DNA from: Saccoglossus kowalevskii
Lineage: Eukaryota > Hemichordata > Enteropneusta > Harrimaniidae
DNA length: 46,324 nucleotides
Assembly: GCF_000003605.2 (NCBI RefSeq)
Contig: NW_003140811.1
Span: forward strand, 409,612 to 455,935
Direction of reading: 5' to 3'
Position 1 is the first letter of the stretch. Each line of letters begins with the position of its first letter. A model generated the notes under the pieces. The model did no database searches. It was not told the DNA's origin and worked only from the letters and a program-made list of their open reading frames with translations. The translations under genes were made by a program, and so were the position numbers. Of this stretch, positions 10,843-22,900 are shown piece after piece.

Positions 10843-11079
10843 TCGACCCCAGTTAACTCGGCCCCCATATAAGTGTAGGTATTGTCCATATGTCGGTGAA
10901 CATTGTAAAATAGGTAGATTTCGCTCGCTTTAGTGTACGTAAGTTAGTGAAATCAACAATTAGCCATTATGGCATTAACCATAGCGCACACGATGATATC
11001 TTAAGTAGGTGAAATCGACAACGCAGTGTGTCACCGACACTGCCAATACCAATATGGGGGTCGAGTTGACTTGGGGTCG
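10843..11079. mobile_element. Foldback element upstream of the FOXRED2-like gene
   Basis: The left arm (CGACCCCAGTTAACTCGGCC, then CCCATAT) pairs with a right arm at 11042-11079 (ATATGGGGGTCGAGTTGACT, then TGGGGTCG). Arms are about 40 bp with a few mismatches. A related ACTCGGCCC motif recurs three times at 10093-10135. It ends about 140 bp before the TATA box. Confidence 0.55.
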
Positions 11080-11220
11080 CCCTCCGTGACATTCCCGATA
11101 TATCTGCTGCAGTATCTATTGACGCATAACCTCATTGTTGTTCCGAGCCCTGGCGTGATCGCCGACCCAAATAATACTTTTCTCTTCTATATTATCAACA
11201 CTATGTTATTACACATTCTG

Positions 11221-11228
11221 TATAAATA
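11221..11228 (+). promoter_or_regulatory. TATA box of the FOXRED2-like gene
   Basis: TATAAATA lies 93 bp upstream of the chosen ATG at 11314. This spacing would put transcription start near 11250 with a short 5' leader. Supports the short first exon, but is inferred from motif and position only. Confidence 0.5.
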
Positions 11229-11313
11229 CTATATCGTCGACTAGTAAAATTCTGTTTTATCACAGGTATATTAACTAATTCTCTATCAGTGAGCTGTACA
11301 ATTAGAAATCGAA

Positions 11314-14300
11314 ATGGACAAGACAGGTAATTTGCTTTCCAATTCAGTGTGTCACGCTATATTGTCATGGTAGAACATTGATACTGCAGTTGTTCGTGCA
11401 AAATATGTCCGATGTATCCCTTTACTACCGGCCCTATCGTCCGAATCCGGTTTGGCGAACTGGATTTAAACTTAGTGGTGAGGGTTGGCCTATTCACGGA
11501 GTTCCACACCCAATTAATCAACATATTGTCTTTAAATTTGCCTGGCGGAGATTTATTTATAATGTCAGTAAACATTAGTGTCATGCATAACCAATGATTT
11601 AAATTACATGCATCGTATTGACATTCTTACTTACTAGACTACGAATACCTTGTCATTGGCGGCGGACCAGCTGGTCTCCAAATGGCGTACTTCTTGGAAA
11701 AGGCAAATAAAGACTACATCGTATTGGAGAGAGATGGTGGAGTAGGCTCTTTTTTTGTAAGATATCCACGCCATCGAAAGTTAATATCTATCAACAAAAA
11801 GTTCAACTATTTCCCTGAGAAAGAATACAATCTTAGGCACGATTGGAACTCGCTGCTTAGTGATGAAGAAGATTTGCTGTTCACGAATTATACAAGCGAG
11901 TTATTTCCTAATGCAGATTTGCTCGTGAAGTGAGTTAACATTTGTTTTATGAAATGTATGCAGTAATAGAATGATGCATGTATACATGTAAGACATGCAG
12001 GCGAGGATTTCAATGTATTGTGACGTTTTGAGAGCGATTTTTCTTCAAGCTAGTACACTTCGTAATCAACTTGGTGACGCACTTGATTTCTCCGCTGCTG
12101 CCAAGCTCCGGACCAAGCATAGTCACTTCAAATCAGACATGATTTCTGTATGTGTATGTGTACAAATGGGAAGGTAATTTTATTAACATTCGAACATTTT
12201 TGGTAATGGTGGAAAATATATTTTATATATTTGCTATTTACTTCTGGTAGATATCTTGTCAATTCATACAAGAACGAAAATCATGACCGAGGTGTTAAAT
12301 TTTGAATGGTTCACTATTCCTAGTCACCATTGAAACAAACACTGAAATTGTTATTTTATTTCACACCTTAGATACATGAGAGACTATGCAAAGAAATTCA
12401 ATCTCAATATTCGTCTAAATACCACAGTAACAAACATCCATCGGGATCCAATACTAAAAGGCAAATATCGATCTCTCTACACAATTACGGAACAGAATGG
12501 AATGAAATATACATGTAAAGTACTACTTATGGCAACTGGTGCTGCCATGCCAGACAAACCAAAGATTGAAGGTGCTGAACTATGCGACACTTATCAAAAA
12601 CACAGTCTTGACAAGAAATTATACGAAAATAAGAAGGTGTTAATTCTTGGTGGAGGGAACAGTGCTTTTGAGGTAAGTGTACTACTAGTATGCAACAATT
12701 TCTTTTAATTACTGGCACTATTTAAAAAGTCAAAATTTGGTATCCTCACCTGATAAGATACAACAGTAGAAGTGCTGCAAGCTTAGCAAATTGTTTTCAA
12801 CTCATTGCATTTTCTTGTTAGGTTGCAGACCATATTTCCGACAGTGCTGCACTTATTCACATGTGTACTCGAACACCGGTGATATTTTCATGGGATAGTC
12901 ATTTTGTTGGTGACCTCCGAGCAGTAAACAACAACATCCTAGACATGTACCATTTAAAATCATTACACGCACTTCGTCAATGTGACACAAAACAGTTTGT
13001 AAAAGAAGAAGATGGTAGATTCACTCAGACATTTGAAATGGAGCTTCCCCATTGGAATCCACCTGGCACAGCCACTTTCACCAGCAAAGGTTATGACAGT
13101 GTAATTCTAGCAACTGGGTGGAAGTTTATAAATATTGACATGTTTGATGAAAGTTGTAAACCAGGTAGGAAAATAGCTTTCATGCAAATTGACGGAAGAG
13201 AATTGTCTATCCTTATAATGCACTCACATTTCTTCATGTGACATAGCTGTTGCAACTGTCCACATAATCAAAATGAGGTGCTTGCTGATTGAATAGAGTT
13301 GAACTATCTTGTTAATTATAACTAATGATTAATAATTTAATAATTTTTAGTCCCCGTCTGGACGCAGTCCGAAAACAGGGACTTATGGATTGACCTCTGT
13401 GCATCCGTAACTATATCTTAGACATGCCTGGACCATTTACATTCAAACTTCACACATACATCATACATAATATTATACATATGCACATCAATTTGATTCA
13501 TGTTGTGATTCAAAATGGCTAAATAGCGGCCATGTTTGTGCTAACAAATCATCAAATATCAAGCATTTCTGGCATTTCTTAATGGATTTTGTTCAAACTT
13601 ACATACATTAGACATTATGGGTTTCTGATGCACGTCATTTTATTTTTCAGATCGAATTTAAAATGGCCGACTGGTGGCCATTTTGTTTTAATGAATGCAG
13701 TTCTAGTGCCATATCTCTGCCATTTTGACTGATTATGTTCAAATTGTATATACAGGGGTTTCACAAATGCATTTATTAGCAGGCCATCATCCTGTAACAG
13801 CAGGCCAAAAAAATAAATAAAAAGGCTCTGGTCAGTGCGAAGCACTGCAGCGAGACCAGTGTAGCCGATCGGGAGCAGAGAGTAGACAGCCAATTTGGGC
13901 TTGTAGCAGGCCATATGGCTGACGGCCTGCCCTTAATGAAACCCCTGATATACTCATTATACATCATGACATAGATATACAGATATATTGGTTTGACTAT
14001 CTGATTCAAAATAGCTAAATGGCGGCCATTTTTGTGCTGAAAAAATCATCAAAAATCAATTGTTTGTGGCATTTATGGGTTGATTTTGTTAAAACTTCAC
14101 GTCACTTTATTTTTCAGATTAGATTCAAAATAGCTGACTGGCGGCCATTTTGTTTTAATGAATGGGCTTCCAGAGCCATATCTCTGACATGCTTTGACTG
14201 ATTATGTTCAAATTTTATATATTCATTATACAGTATGTTATAGATGTATTCAAAATGGCTGATTTTGTTTTAATTAATGCTGTTCTAGAGCGATATCTCT

Positions 14301-17300
14301 CAATATGGACAAGTTCTCATTTGACGATCAGATACAAGATGTCGATCATTATAAACAAAACTATATATCTTAAATTCAATAACTAACGGGGACTGTGCCA
14401 TACATGGCTTGTTTTATTAACACTTACACATTCCCTGGAATGATTGGCAATGGTTACAAATGTTTTAGAAAGAATAAAAGGTTGAAAAAAAACTAAGCTA
14501 GTACCGGTACATTACAAAAAAAAATAATAATATTAAGACTAAATTATTATTATACTATAAAACTAGCAGCCTGTCGGCTGAGATAGCTCCGCTGTTATTA
14601 ATGCACATTTCAATTAAAGAACTGAAGATATCATCAGAAAATGAACAATATGTATAGTATTAAAGCAATCAGACTTGCTGTTTTCAAAAAAAATTTTAAT
14701 ATATAACTTTTTATCAAAAATATTCATTAAAATTATTGAAGAACAAAATCATCACGAAATGAACAAATCTGAGAGAGGTAGACCTGTAGTACCTATGTAG
14801 TATACATGATATCAAAACAATTAGACTTGCAGTTTTTAACAAGAAGTCGAAAATATCACTTTTTACAAAAAATGACAAAAATATTCATGAAAATTAGTGA
14901 ATTAAAGATATCATCACAAAATGAAAAAATCTGAGAGAGGTCCACATTCACAGCTATACAGTTTGTGGTTTTTAAGAAGAAGTCGAAATTGTTAAGTTGA
15001 CGACAGTGGCGCCAGCGACGACGGACAATCAGTAATACTATAAGCTCCGCTCGACTTCATCGACAGCAGAGCTATAGATAGAAAACAAAATGCAAAACTT
15101 AACTGTGAAAGAAAATTGTCACTGGGGTTGCCGTCTTATTTCAAAACACTTCTTTAGGTATCTTGCTACAGGAAGTGTTAGACCACTGTTGTTTAGCACG
15201 GCCATGAATTTTGTTGTTGGTGATAAATTTGATGATGTCACAATACCATTTCTGGATTGGCCAATTTGAATTCAAACAGCCATTTGGATTTATAAAAATG
15301 TGTATTTATAAAATGTTCATAACAACCATAGCTTTGTTTTTCACTGCACCATACATAGATAAAGAACAATAAATTGGTTCTTGAAGTAAATTCATTCAAG
15401 AATTATCAAGTATTTTTTTTATGTATGATTATTTATGTTTACAAACATGGCTGACAAAAAATAAATGTCTTGATGAATAAATTTGTTTTAACTAATAGAT
15501 AAACAATACATTTTTACTTGTTTAACAGAAACGCACACTGATGGCAAGTTCATAGTATTGGATGAACACTGGGAGACAACTGTACCAGATATGTTTTTTA
15601 TTGGTACTGCCATGCAGTCCCGGGATCACAAAGCAGCTTCTGGTTTTATTCATGGCTTCAGATACAATATCCGAACATTGTTTCACATGATGGACATGCG
15701 CTATGATGGAGGAGACCTAGCTAAAAAGATATTCCCATCAATTGATGCAACAGAGTTAGCAAATTTTATGACACGCAAGTACATTATTTAATATATATAA
15801 CACTAACTGTAAAATACCGGTACATCTAAATAACTCGCCTATATTATCTAGGGAAGAGGGTACTTCATGCAAAATGTAATATTTTCCAGTGATGCCAAAT
15901 ATAATATATACACATACACACTTTTAATAACGATCAATGTTGAAATTGTAAACTTTTTCAATGTTCGTATTCCCCATGTATAAAATATAAAAGTAAAGTT
16001 TATTTTATCTATAGATCATGTAAGTATTTCATCAGCTCTCTATCAGCTTGGACAAGGATTTCTTTGTGATGTCCTAGTGCTGAAACCAGAAGAAGCTGCC
16101 AAAAGTGGTAGGTACTTATTTATTTGTTTTTGATACTCTGCAAACATGTATAGGTAAATAGTCAAAATGATTACAGATAGTGTACTGTGAAATACTTTAT
16201 TTTAGCTGGAATTAATTTATGATGAAAAGACATTTTGGCTGTCTTGTATAAAATTTATTTTACTGATTTTCAGTTGAATGTAAAATCCAGGAAAAAATGT
16301 ATTTTCTCTGGATTTTATTTTCACTGATTCATTCCTAACAGAAAAATAAATTCCAAGATGGTTTTATTTTCAGATTGCAGTGAACAAATGGCAGGTGTGG
16401 CAGAGTATTATTATGAACTTCCCCAAGCATGGGTGTTGAAGAATGATTACTTCATGAACCAAGCACACATGATTATTATTACAATTGAAGACAGTCACCA
16501 CATGTGAGTATATATTTCTCAGTGAAATTTATTCTTTTTCAAGTAAAATAATAAACATTTTTACTGAGAATTTATATTTGGGGAAGTCAACTTTGAAAAC
16601 CTGTTTTATTCTTTATATTTTGCATTTACCCATCATGAATTAGTAAAAAAATTACTGACAAACAATAATTAATTCATCAATTGTTTTCAGAGAAAACAAG
16701 TATTACTGTAAAATACTGAAGGAATGATTCAGTGAAAATAAAATCCCGCGAATATACATTTTTTCCTATATTTTACATTCAACTAGTCAAACATCAGTGA
16801 AAATAAATTCCATACAAAACACCCAAAAAGTCCTTTCAGCGAAAATTAAATCCAGCTAATATAAAGTATCTTACAGTACCTAATTTGCATAAATTAGCCA
16901 ATTTTATTTGCTCCACATATATCTTTAGTACCGTACCTCATCAGATCAACATCAGATATAAGCAGAAGTGTGCAAAACAAGTCCCCTCTGTTCTTGTACT
17001 ATAATATATGACAAATGAAATGCCTGCATTTATATGCCTCTTTTTGATCTTTTTGGACTGCCAGACAATTTAACATGAGTCTCTAATGTCAATGTTGACA
17101 AAATGTAAAACATGTATCACAATTTCAAATTATAGTGCATTGTAATATAGTTATGTCATATTGTTCTTTATGACTAGTGGAGTTATTTTTTTCTGTCATA
17201 ACAATACCACAATACACTATGGTTTGGAATTGTGATATGGTCCATGACTGCCAGTTGGTTGAATGTTGGATCGTAGTGTGACATACGTTTCAACCTAATT

Positions 17301-18796
17301 GGAGAGCTTGAATTTGAGATATAAGCCAAAATGTGTGAATAAGAACAAAAACACAATAGCAACCAGGCAACTGTGACATAATCAACTTTCACTGATGTGC
17401 TAGTACACAATTGTCTGTGAACCAAGTTTGGACATATCGGTAACTGGACATTGTGAATTTGAGATATAAACAGAATTGTGCAAGAAACAAATTGCTGATT
17501 TTTGTCAAACAAAATGGCTAATGGTGAGCAATATTGCTCAAAAAATAAACTTGCATCTTCATGCATATACTGCCTCTGTACCAAATCTGAATAAACTTAG
17601 TAATTGTATTCTGAAGTTATAAGGAAAAATGAACAAAAATAAGTATTTTTGATGAACAAATGAACACCTGTCCACCAATTTCGAAATAAATAATGTGCCT
17701 TAATATTCTAATTTAGACTATTTTGGAGTCAAACATGGCTGCCAGTTCGCCATTTGAGTTGAATTAGCAGCACAATTTTGAAAATCTGGGGCATATGTAT
17801 ACCGTAATGTATCAAGCCTGTACCAAGTTTTGGAAAAATCAGTCCATGAATAATGCAATGTAACCCAGTCCAGTCTGGAGCTAAAAAGATGTCATACAAA
17901 AATAGCTGCCAGTTAGCCAAATCTTGGATGTGTTAAACAATACACTGCCTCTTTGCCAAGTTTGTAAATTGTATTATCAAGTCATAAGCAAAAGTGACCA
18001 AAAATAAGTATACCATAATCAAGTATCAACTATGTACAAATAAGTCTGTGAACCTCTGAGAAATGCAACAAACAAATAAATAGACAAACAGACATGTACC
18101 CATTTATTGCATAATAATGGTGTATTTTTAGTGTACTGTTGGAAAATAACTTTATTTTATAAATCTCTCCTAGGTTCCCTTCAACAAGTGCAACGGAATT
18201 CTTCAAGCCTGGTGATATGAACCCCCGTGACTGTAAGTGTACAGCTTTCCCACAAGGTGTGTTCTATTCCTACAGATGTGGCAAATTGGAAGAAGTAGTG
18301 CATATTGGTGGGTCCTTGGTTGTCAGAGCTGATAAGAAAATATTTGTTGGCGATACAAACCCAGACAGGTTTACCAACAAGCTAAAAAATCTGTTTAATA
18401 GACAGGTATGTATATGGATACACATTTTCACTTTGAACCACAACATTGTAGTACTTTTAATGTATGATTAAAGTGCTACAGTCATCACACTACATCATGT
18501 TCAATGTGGGTATATAATACATATGACAAATGTGGTGATTTATAATAGTGAAATTATTGAAGTCACTGTACTTTTTGAAAATGTATATATAAACCTGCAT
18601 GTATGTACCTTACCAAATATTATTCTGTACATAGATTGGAATTGGATCTGGAGACCACTATGAAAGGCTCTTCCCACCGGAGGAATGGGAGAAAGTCTAC
18701 AGACCATGGACAGAAGAGGAAGTTGAGATGAGAAAGATGAAAGAGATAGCAATGAAATCAAGAAAATTTGAGTGCAAATTGGGAATTCTTGACTGA
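11314..18796 (+). CDS. FOXRED2-like FAD-dependent oxidoreductase, nine coding exons
   Basis: Predicted exons: 11314-11326, 11638-11929, 12372-12672, 12822-13164, 15529-15774, 16015-16107, 16374-16503, 18174-18405, 18635-18796. Phases join cleanly into 603 residues. An FAD-binding GGGPAG lies at residues 12-17, followed by the FOXRED2 signature RYPRHRKLISINK. An ATG motif is at 156-158, a second Rossmann GGGNSA at 195-200, and ATGW at 299-302. SGFIHGFRY and the C-terminal ALYQLG region also resemble vertebrate FOXRED2 (ERFAD), an ER-lumen flavoprotein linked to ER-associated degradation. The start MDKTD is chosen because its single leftover G completes the Asp codon of exon 2, and a TATA box lies 93 bp upstream. 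Unlike the vertebrate protein it shows no signal peptide and ends LGILD rather than a KDEL-like tail, so its location may be cytosolic (inference). The exon 5 donor appears to be GC rather than GT. Family assignment is strong; orthology versus lineage-specific paralogy is not settled. Confidence 0.9.
13349..14394. mobile_element. About 1.05-kb element with AGTCCCCGT ends and internal tandem repeats
   Basis: Begins AGTCCCCGT and ends ACGGGGACT (inverted 9 bp). The interior has five imperfect units around TTCAAAATGGCTGA and GCGGCCATTTTG. It lies in intron 4 of the FOXRED2-like gene and is interrupted by the element at 13753. No coding frame is seen, so it is non-autonomous. Confidence 0.6.
13753..13947. 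mobile_element. Nested hAT-like MITE
   Basis: CAGGGGTTTCA at the left and TGAAACCCCTG at the right form perfect 10-11-bp inverted ends. The flanks TGTATATA/ATATACTC share only ATATA at the junction, so the duplication is ambiguous. It is inserted in a repeat unit of the 13349 element, so it is younger than that element. Confidence 0.7.
14565..15075 (-). mobile_element. AGCTCCGC-ended repeat element, copy 1 (reverse)
   Basis: Reverse copy of the elements at 41058 and 42984. It starts AGCAGCCTGTCGGCTGAGAT, has internal units with GATATCATCA and a CGAAA block, and ends with a GCTCCGCTCGA-TCGACAGCAGAGC hairpin. It lies in intron 4 of the FOXRED2-like gene. No coding frame. Confidence 0.7.
16183..16372. 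mobile_element. TACTGTAAAATAC-family MITE, 3' truncated
   Basis: Starts TACTGTGAAATACTTTAT with the TTTTAGCTGGAATTAAT terminal block and keeps AAATAAATTCCAAG near the far end. It loses its right terminus in the last 20 bp before the exon 7 acceptor of the FOXRED2-like gene. Confidence 0.65.
16704..16878. mobile_element. TACTGTAAAATAC-family MITE
   Basis: Inverted ends TACTGTAAAATACT and AGTATCTTACAGTA. The interior shares GTGAAAATAAAATCC and GCGAATATAC with copies at 36240 and 45070. Lies in intron 7 of the FOXRED2-like gene. Confidence 0.7.
17180..18100. repeat. Degenerate tandem repeats in intron 7 of the FOXRED2-like gene
   Basis: Blocks like ATGGCTGCCAGTTCGCCATT recur at about 17250, 17735 and 17900. 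AATTTGAGATATAA, CCAAGTTTGGA and AAAAATAAGTAT blocks also recur. Decayed relatives of the GCGGCCAT arrays. Confidence 0.5.
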
Positions 18797-18803
18797 ATCT
18801 CAC

Positions 18804-18809
18804 AATAAA
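18804..18809 (+). terminator. Polyadenylation signal of the FOXRED2-like gene
   Basis: AATAAA begins 8 bp after the TGA, and a second AATAAA overlaps shortly downstream. This implies a very short 3' UTR and leaves about 1.1 kb to the end of the convergent coiled-coil gene. Confidence 0.6.
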
Positions 18810-19931
18810 TAATAAATGGCAATTAACATTTATTTAAAATCTAAAACAGAACAGAATACAATGTCAGATCAATATATTAAATGAAATTTTTGTTAGTAAA
18901 TGAACATTTCTCACACCAGAAGTTAACAAAGCTAGAAAATTGATGCAGTTAATACTTTTTTTTTTCAATTTTTACTTCTATTATTTGTCTAACAAAATTA
19001 TTTAAAAAAAACAAACATTATTATTGAAACATACTTTTTCTTTCTTGTAGATTATGAATATGAAAGCTTTGTTATAAATATGATCAACTTTTGGGTAAAA
19101 GGTGTCATTCTTGTGACAGTAAACTTCCTACACCTTCCTCCTTAAGACACAGCACAACTTACATACCTCACTGACAAATTGAGAAGCATTCAAGAATTAT
19201 CAAATGTATAGTAATGTATCTATAAAAACTGTATCTGATGTTTCCCACCCTGAAGGTGCCATAGTCAGGATATCTACCTACAGAGCATAAATGTCAGTTT
19301 TGATATTGTTTAATCTCTCTTTGACGTATCTTTAACCCTTGAATGATCGTTAAAGATTGTCAAAAAATGAACTACATCTCAGATCATAATTATAGGGGAT
19401 CATTGACAACTTGCACAAAAGTCAAGTCATGGATTACACATATGCTAATCAGCGACCTTCTGACCAATGACAGTAAGGTCTTCCGATGAATCTAAGTCAT
19501 TTTTACACAAGGCCAGGCCCCTAAAAATAATGTATTAAATATTTTGGGAGATATCAAGTTGGTTTGCTCAAAACTGAAACTGCAAGACACTGAGAGACAC
19601 AGAGATATTGTGCAATGCTATGTTGGAAAAATATACATCAAAGGTGTGAAACATTCTAAACTTTTGTGGAATTTTTCATAATAAATTTTTCCTGGTTCTC
19701 AGAGATGCAAACTTCAACATCATTCTAATTTGTTACAACAATCATTGAGGGAAATATTGCTTTATCTAAAGTGAAAAAAAAATGTGTATACAATAAAATC
19801 TTAATAACCTTTGAATAATTTACCTAAACTTTCTATTGCGTTGACCTACTTTAACTGATCTCCTTAAGCAAGAAATATTGTTGATTGTGTGATTCACAGT
19901 ATATTGATATTCAGGGAGTTTTCTTCTTGCT
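18810..19931. other. Convergent intergenic space
   Basis: Lies between the 3' ends of the FOXRED2-like and IHO1-like genes. It should include the 3' UTR of the latter. An AATAAA on the minus strand exists at 18834-18829, very close to the other gene's end; I could not choose the true one. Confidence 0.5.
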
Positions 19932-22900
19932 TCACAACTTCTAGAACATTTCTTCACGAAGTAAGGATAAACAAAAAAAGAGATGAGTTTTCAACATCAT
20001 TAAGAAGAATAACTGTAACTGTGGTCAGTTATATATGATATTCAGTAAAATTTAGTACTTACATCTTCTAGTTGTTGATCTTGTATCATATTTTGCTTGG
20101 GACTAATCCAGAAATCATCTTCTGTGGATGATTCCCTCTCCTCTGTGTTTCTGGAAACTAATATACCATAAAATACTTTATTTTAGCTGGAATTAATTCA
20201 CTGACTTGTGACAAGTTGAATGTAAATTATAGAAAAAAGTATATTTGCTAGATTTTATTTTCACTGACTCATTCCTTTAGCAAAAATAAATTCCAAGCAA
20301 TAATAAATCATACAGTAAACAAACAATTGATAAATGAATTAAATTATTGATAAATTAATAAAATATGTGCATGTTTAAATATGTGCATGTTCAACTACTG
20401 TAAAACAACATTTCATAAAATGCAATGCAAGAATTAAGTGAATATTAATTTCTTTTAAATTAGCTACATCTTGATTAGCAAGATTACAGATTACATAAAA
20501 GAACATGCTAGCTATAAAGACGTGTTTTACAGTATCTTGTTCAAAACAAACAAAAGATTTATTGAATTATTAAAGGAACACTTCACTAAGAAAAATGAAT
20601 ACCTGGAGAACACGGCATCAGCAAAGAAAATAAATTTTCCTGTGAACTCTCTTCTGAATCTGAATAATAGTTTGCTGTTGATAAAATGTTACTGGTTTGC
20701 TTGTTTTCTGCAAAAATTATAAAATTTATACTTCAGTCAGTGTTTGGTTAATAAAGGTATTACAGGGTGTGTTCCTGTTAACCTTTTCACCACCAGTTCC
20801 TTCTTTCCATCACAAATCCACAGAATAGTCCGGTTTATAGTCTACACTATCCTTCCGAAGATTGGGACAAAAATAAACAAATAAACTAAAATCATGTCAG
20901 TGGCTCCAAAATTAGAATTCATTTCCAGAAATACTGAAGAATATAAAAAAAAAAGTGCTGAAAAATTTAGACAAGAAAGTCTGGTGGTGAAAAGGTTAAG
21001 GCATAGCGCCCTCTGTGCCAGACAATGGAAAATGTGAACTTACCTTGAATAAGTTTATGTTCAGCAGGTGTGCTCTTTGCAGAAAAGTTATGTTGGTCTC
21101 TTCTCACTTGTTTGAATAGGAGATGCGAAATACTATCAGACTTGTTTGAGTTATTGACATTTAATCTTAATACAGTTGGTGTCATTTTTTGTTGTTTTGC
21201 TTGTCTAGTGATAAGTTCTATTTCCTCATTTTCGGAATCATCCTCGGTCATCTGCATTCTCTGGTCAAAATTGCTGCTTCTTCTGTATTTCTTAATAGGT
21301 GGTTTCACTTCACTCTTTCTTTGTTGTACAATATCTACAAGAGAAGTGTTTCTTTTTAGTGGCTTCCTACTAGCAGCAATGTTCATTGTTTTATCTACTG
21401 TTGTACTATAGTCGTCTTCTTGATATGAATAAACATCTAGGTGTGGCTGTAGCAAAACCCCTCGTTTTCCACTATTCTGTCTGCTCCTACTGGCAACAGT
21501 AGGGAGTACTGTATGGTCTTTAACTCTCTGTTTTGAGCTGATTCGTTTTGATCTTCTAATTTGTTCACTAGTCTCGTTTCTTCTTTTCTGGAACTTTTTT
21601 TGTTTTCTACCACTTGTAGGATTTGTTCCAACTTGATGTTCAAGCTGATCAACTATATAATCAGGAACATCATCAATAACTTCTTCAGTTTTGTCAAAAG
21701 AAGGCTGCTTGACTTGTGGCATAACAGTTGCAATTGGTGACTGCTTATCTTTGGCTTTACCTGCTTGATACCATCTATTGTTTTCGCTATGAGGGGATAT
21801 GACATGCAGAGGATGAACCATACTTTTGTTCATTTGAGGTACTTGTTGACATTCATTTTCCATGAATTGCTCCCCATTGCCATGTTGTTGAGGATTTAGT
21901 GTTTTACTTGGTATGGTTTTCAAATAAGCTTGATTTTGTTCAATGTTAGTTGTATTTCTAGAGTGATTAAATGGGACCTGATGGATGTTGGACGTAGTCT
22001 GATATGCAGAAATATACTTAATGGGTTGTACTGTTTGTACGTCTTGGTGTTGTACATTGTTCAAATACTTGGGTGGTTCATCACGTTGCCATCCTTCATA
22101 AGACTGGTGCATACCATTGCAGCATGGTACACTTGTCTCCATGGCAACAGAAACAGGTATATTACATTTCGTGTTTCTAACACTTTGATTGCAAGCATTG
22201 TTTTCAGCAGCACTCTTCTCATTATATGCCAAAGTGACAGATTTCTCTTGTTGTAATATTTCTAGATGTTCTCGATTAAGCTTTTGTTGTTCATTATAGG
22301 CATCTTTGAGCTTTTGAATGACGTCTTCATGCTGTTGTTTTTGACACTCATCTAATTGAGAATGAAGCAAGTCTATTTTGGCATCTTTCTAAACAGAGAA
22401 TAAAAATGAACATTTCAGAATATATTGATTTTAGGAAAGATTTTTACAATATCATGCATGCAGACTTGCATAGGAGAACTGCATGAACACAATAAACTAT
22501 TTTCAATATTAACACCCCTCCCCCAATGTTATGGTGATTATGCGTATCAGTAAATTCATAGCGCATCAGCCATTTTTTTCCATTTTAATTCAATAAAAGT
22601 ATGCCCTCTATGGTAAAAATTGCAGCTGTGTCTCGGAAGGTAGTACTGTAAACCAGTTTATTTTGTTGAAGCAAAATTTTCGCAAGTCAGTGAAAATCAT
22701 GAACTCTTGTAGCAGTGACAATTTGTTCTGGAGTTTTAGCAACTTTAAAATAATTTTGTATTTACAAATACATAAAATCACAAAAATTAAGCAGCTTGCA
22801 GTAAATATTTTTCATATGTCACAGTTCTGTCAAATTTATTGGAGGTTACAGTTGCCATCATTGGTATTTAGTCCCACATTCAAAAAAAGCATGAGTGAAT

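Noticed and set aside
21070..22256. Plus-strand frames with hydrophobic stretches
   Set aside because: Antisense shadows of the large exon 6 of the IHO1-like gene.
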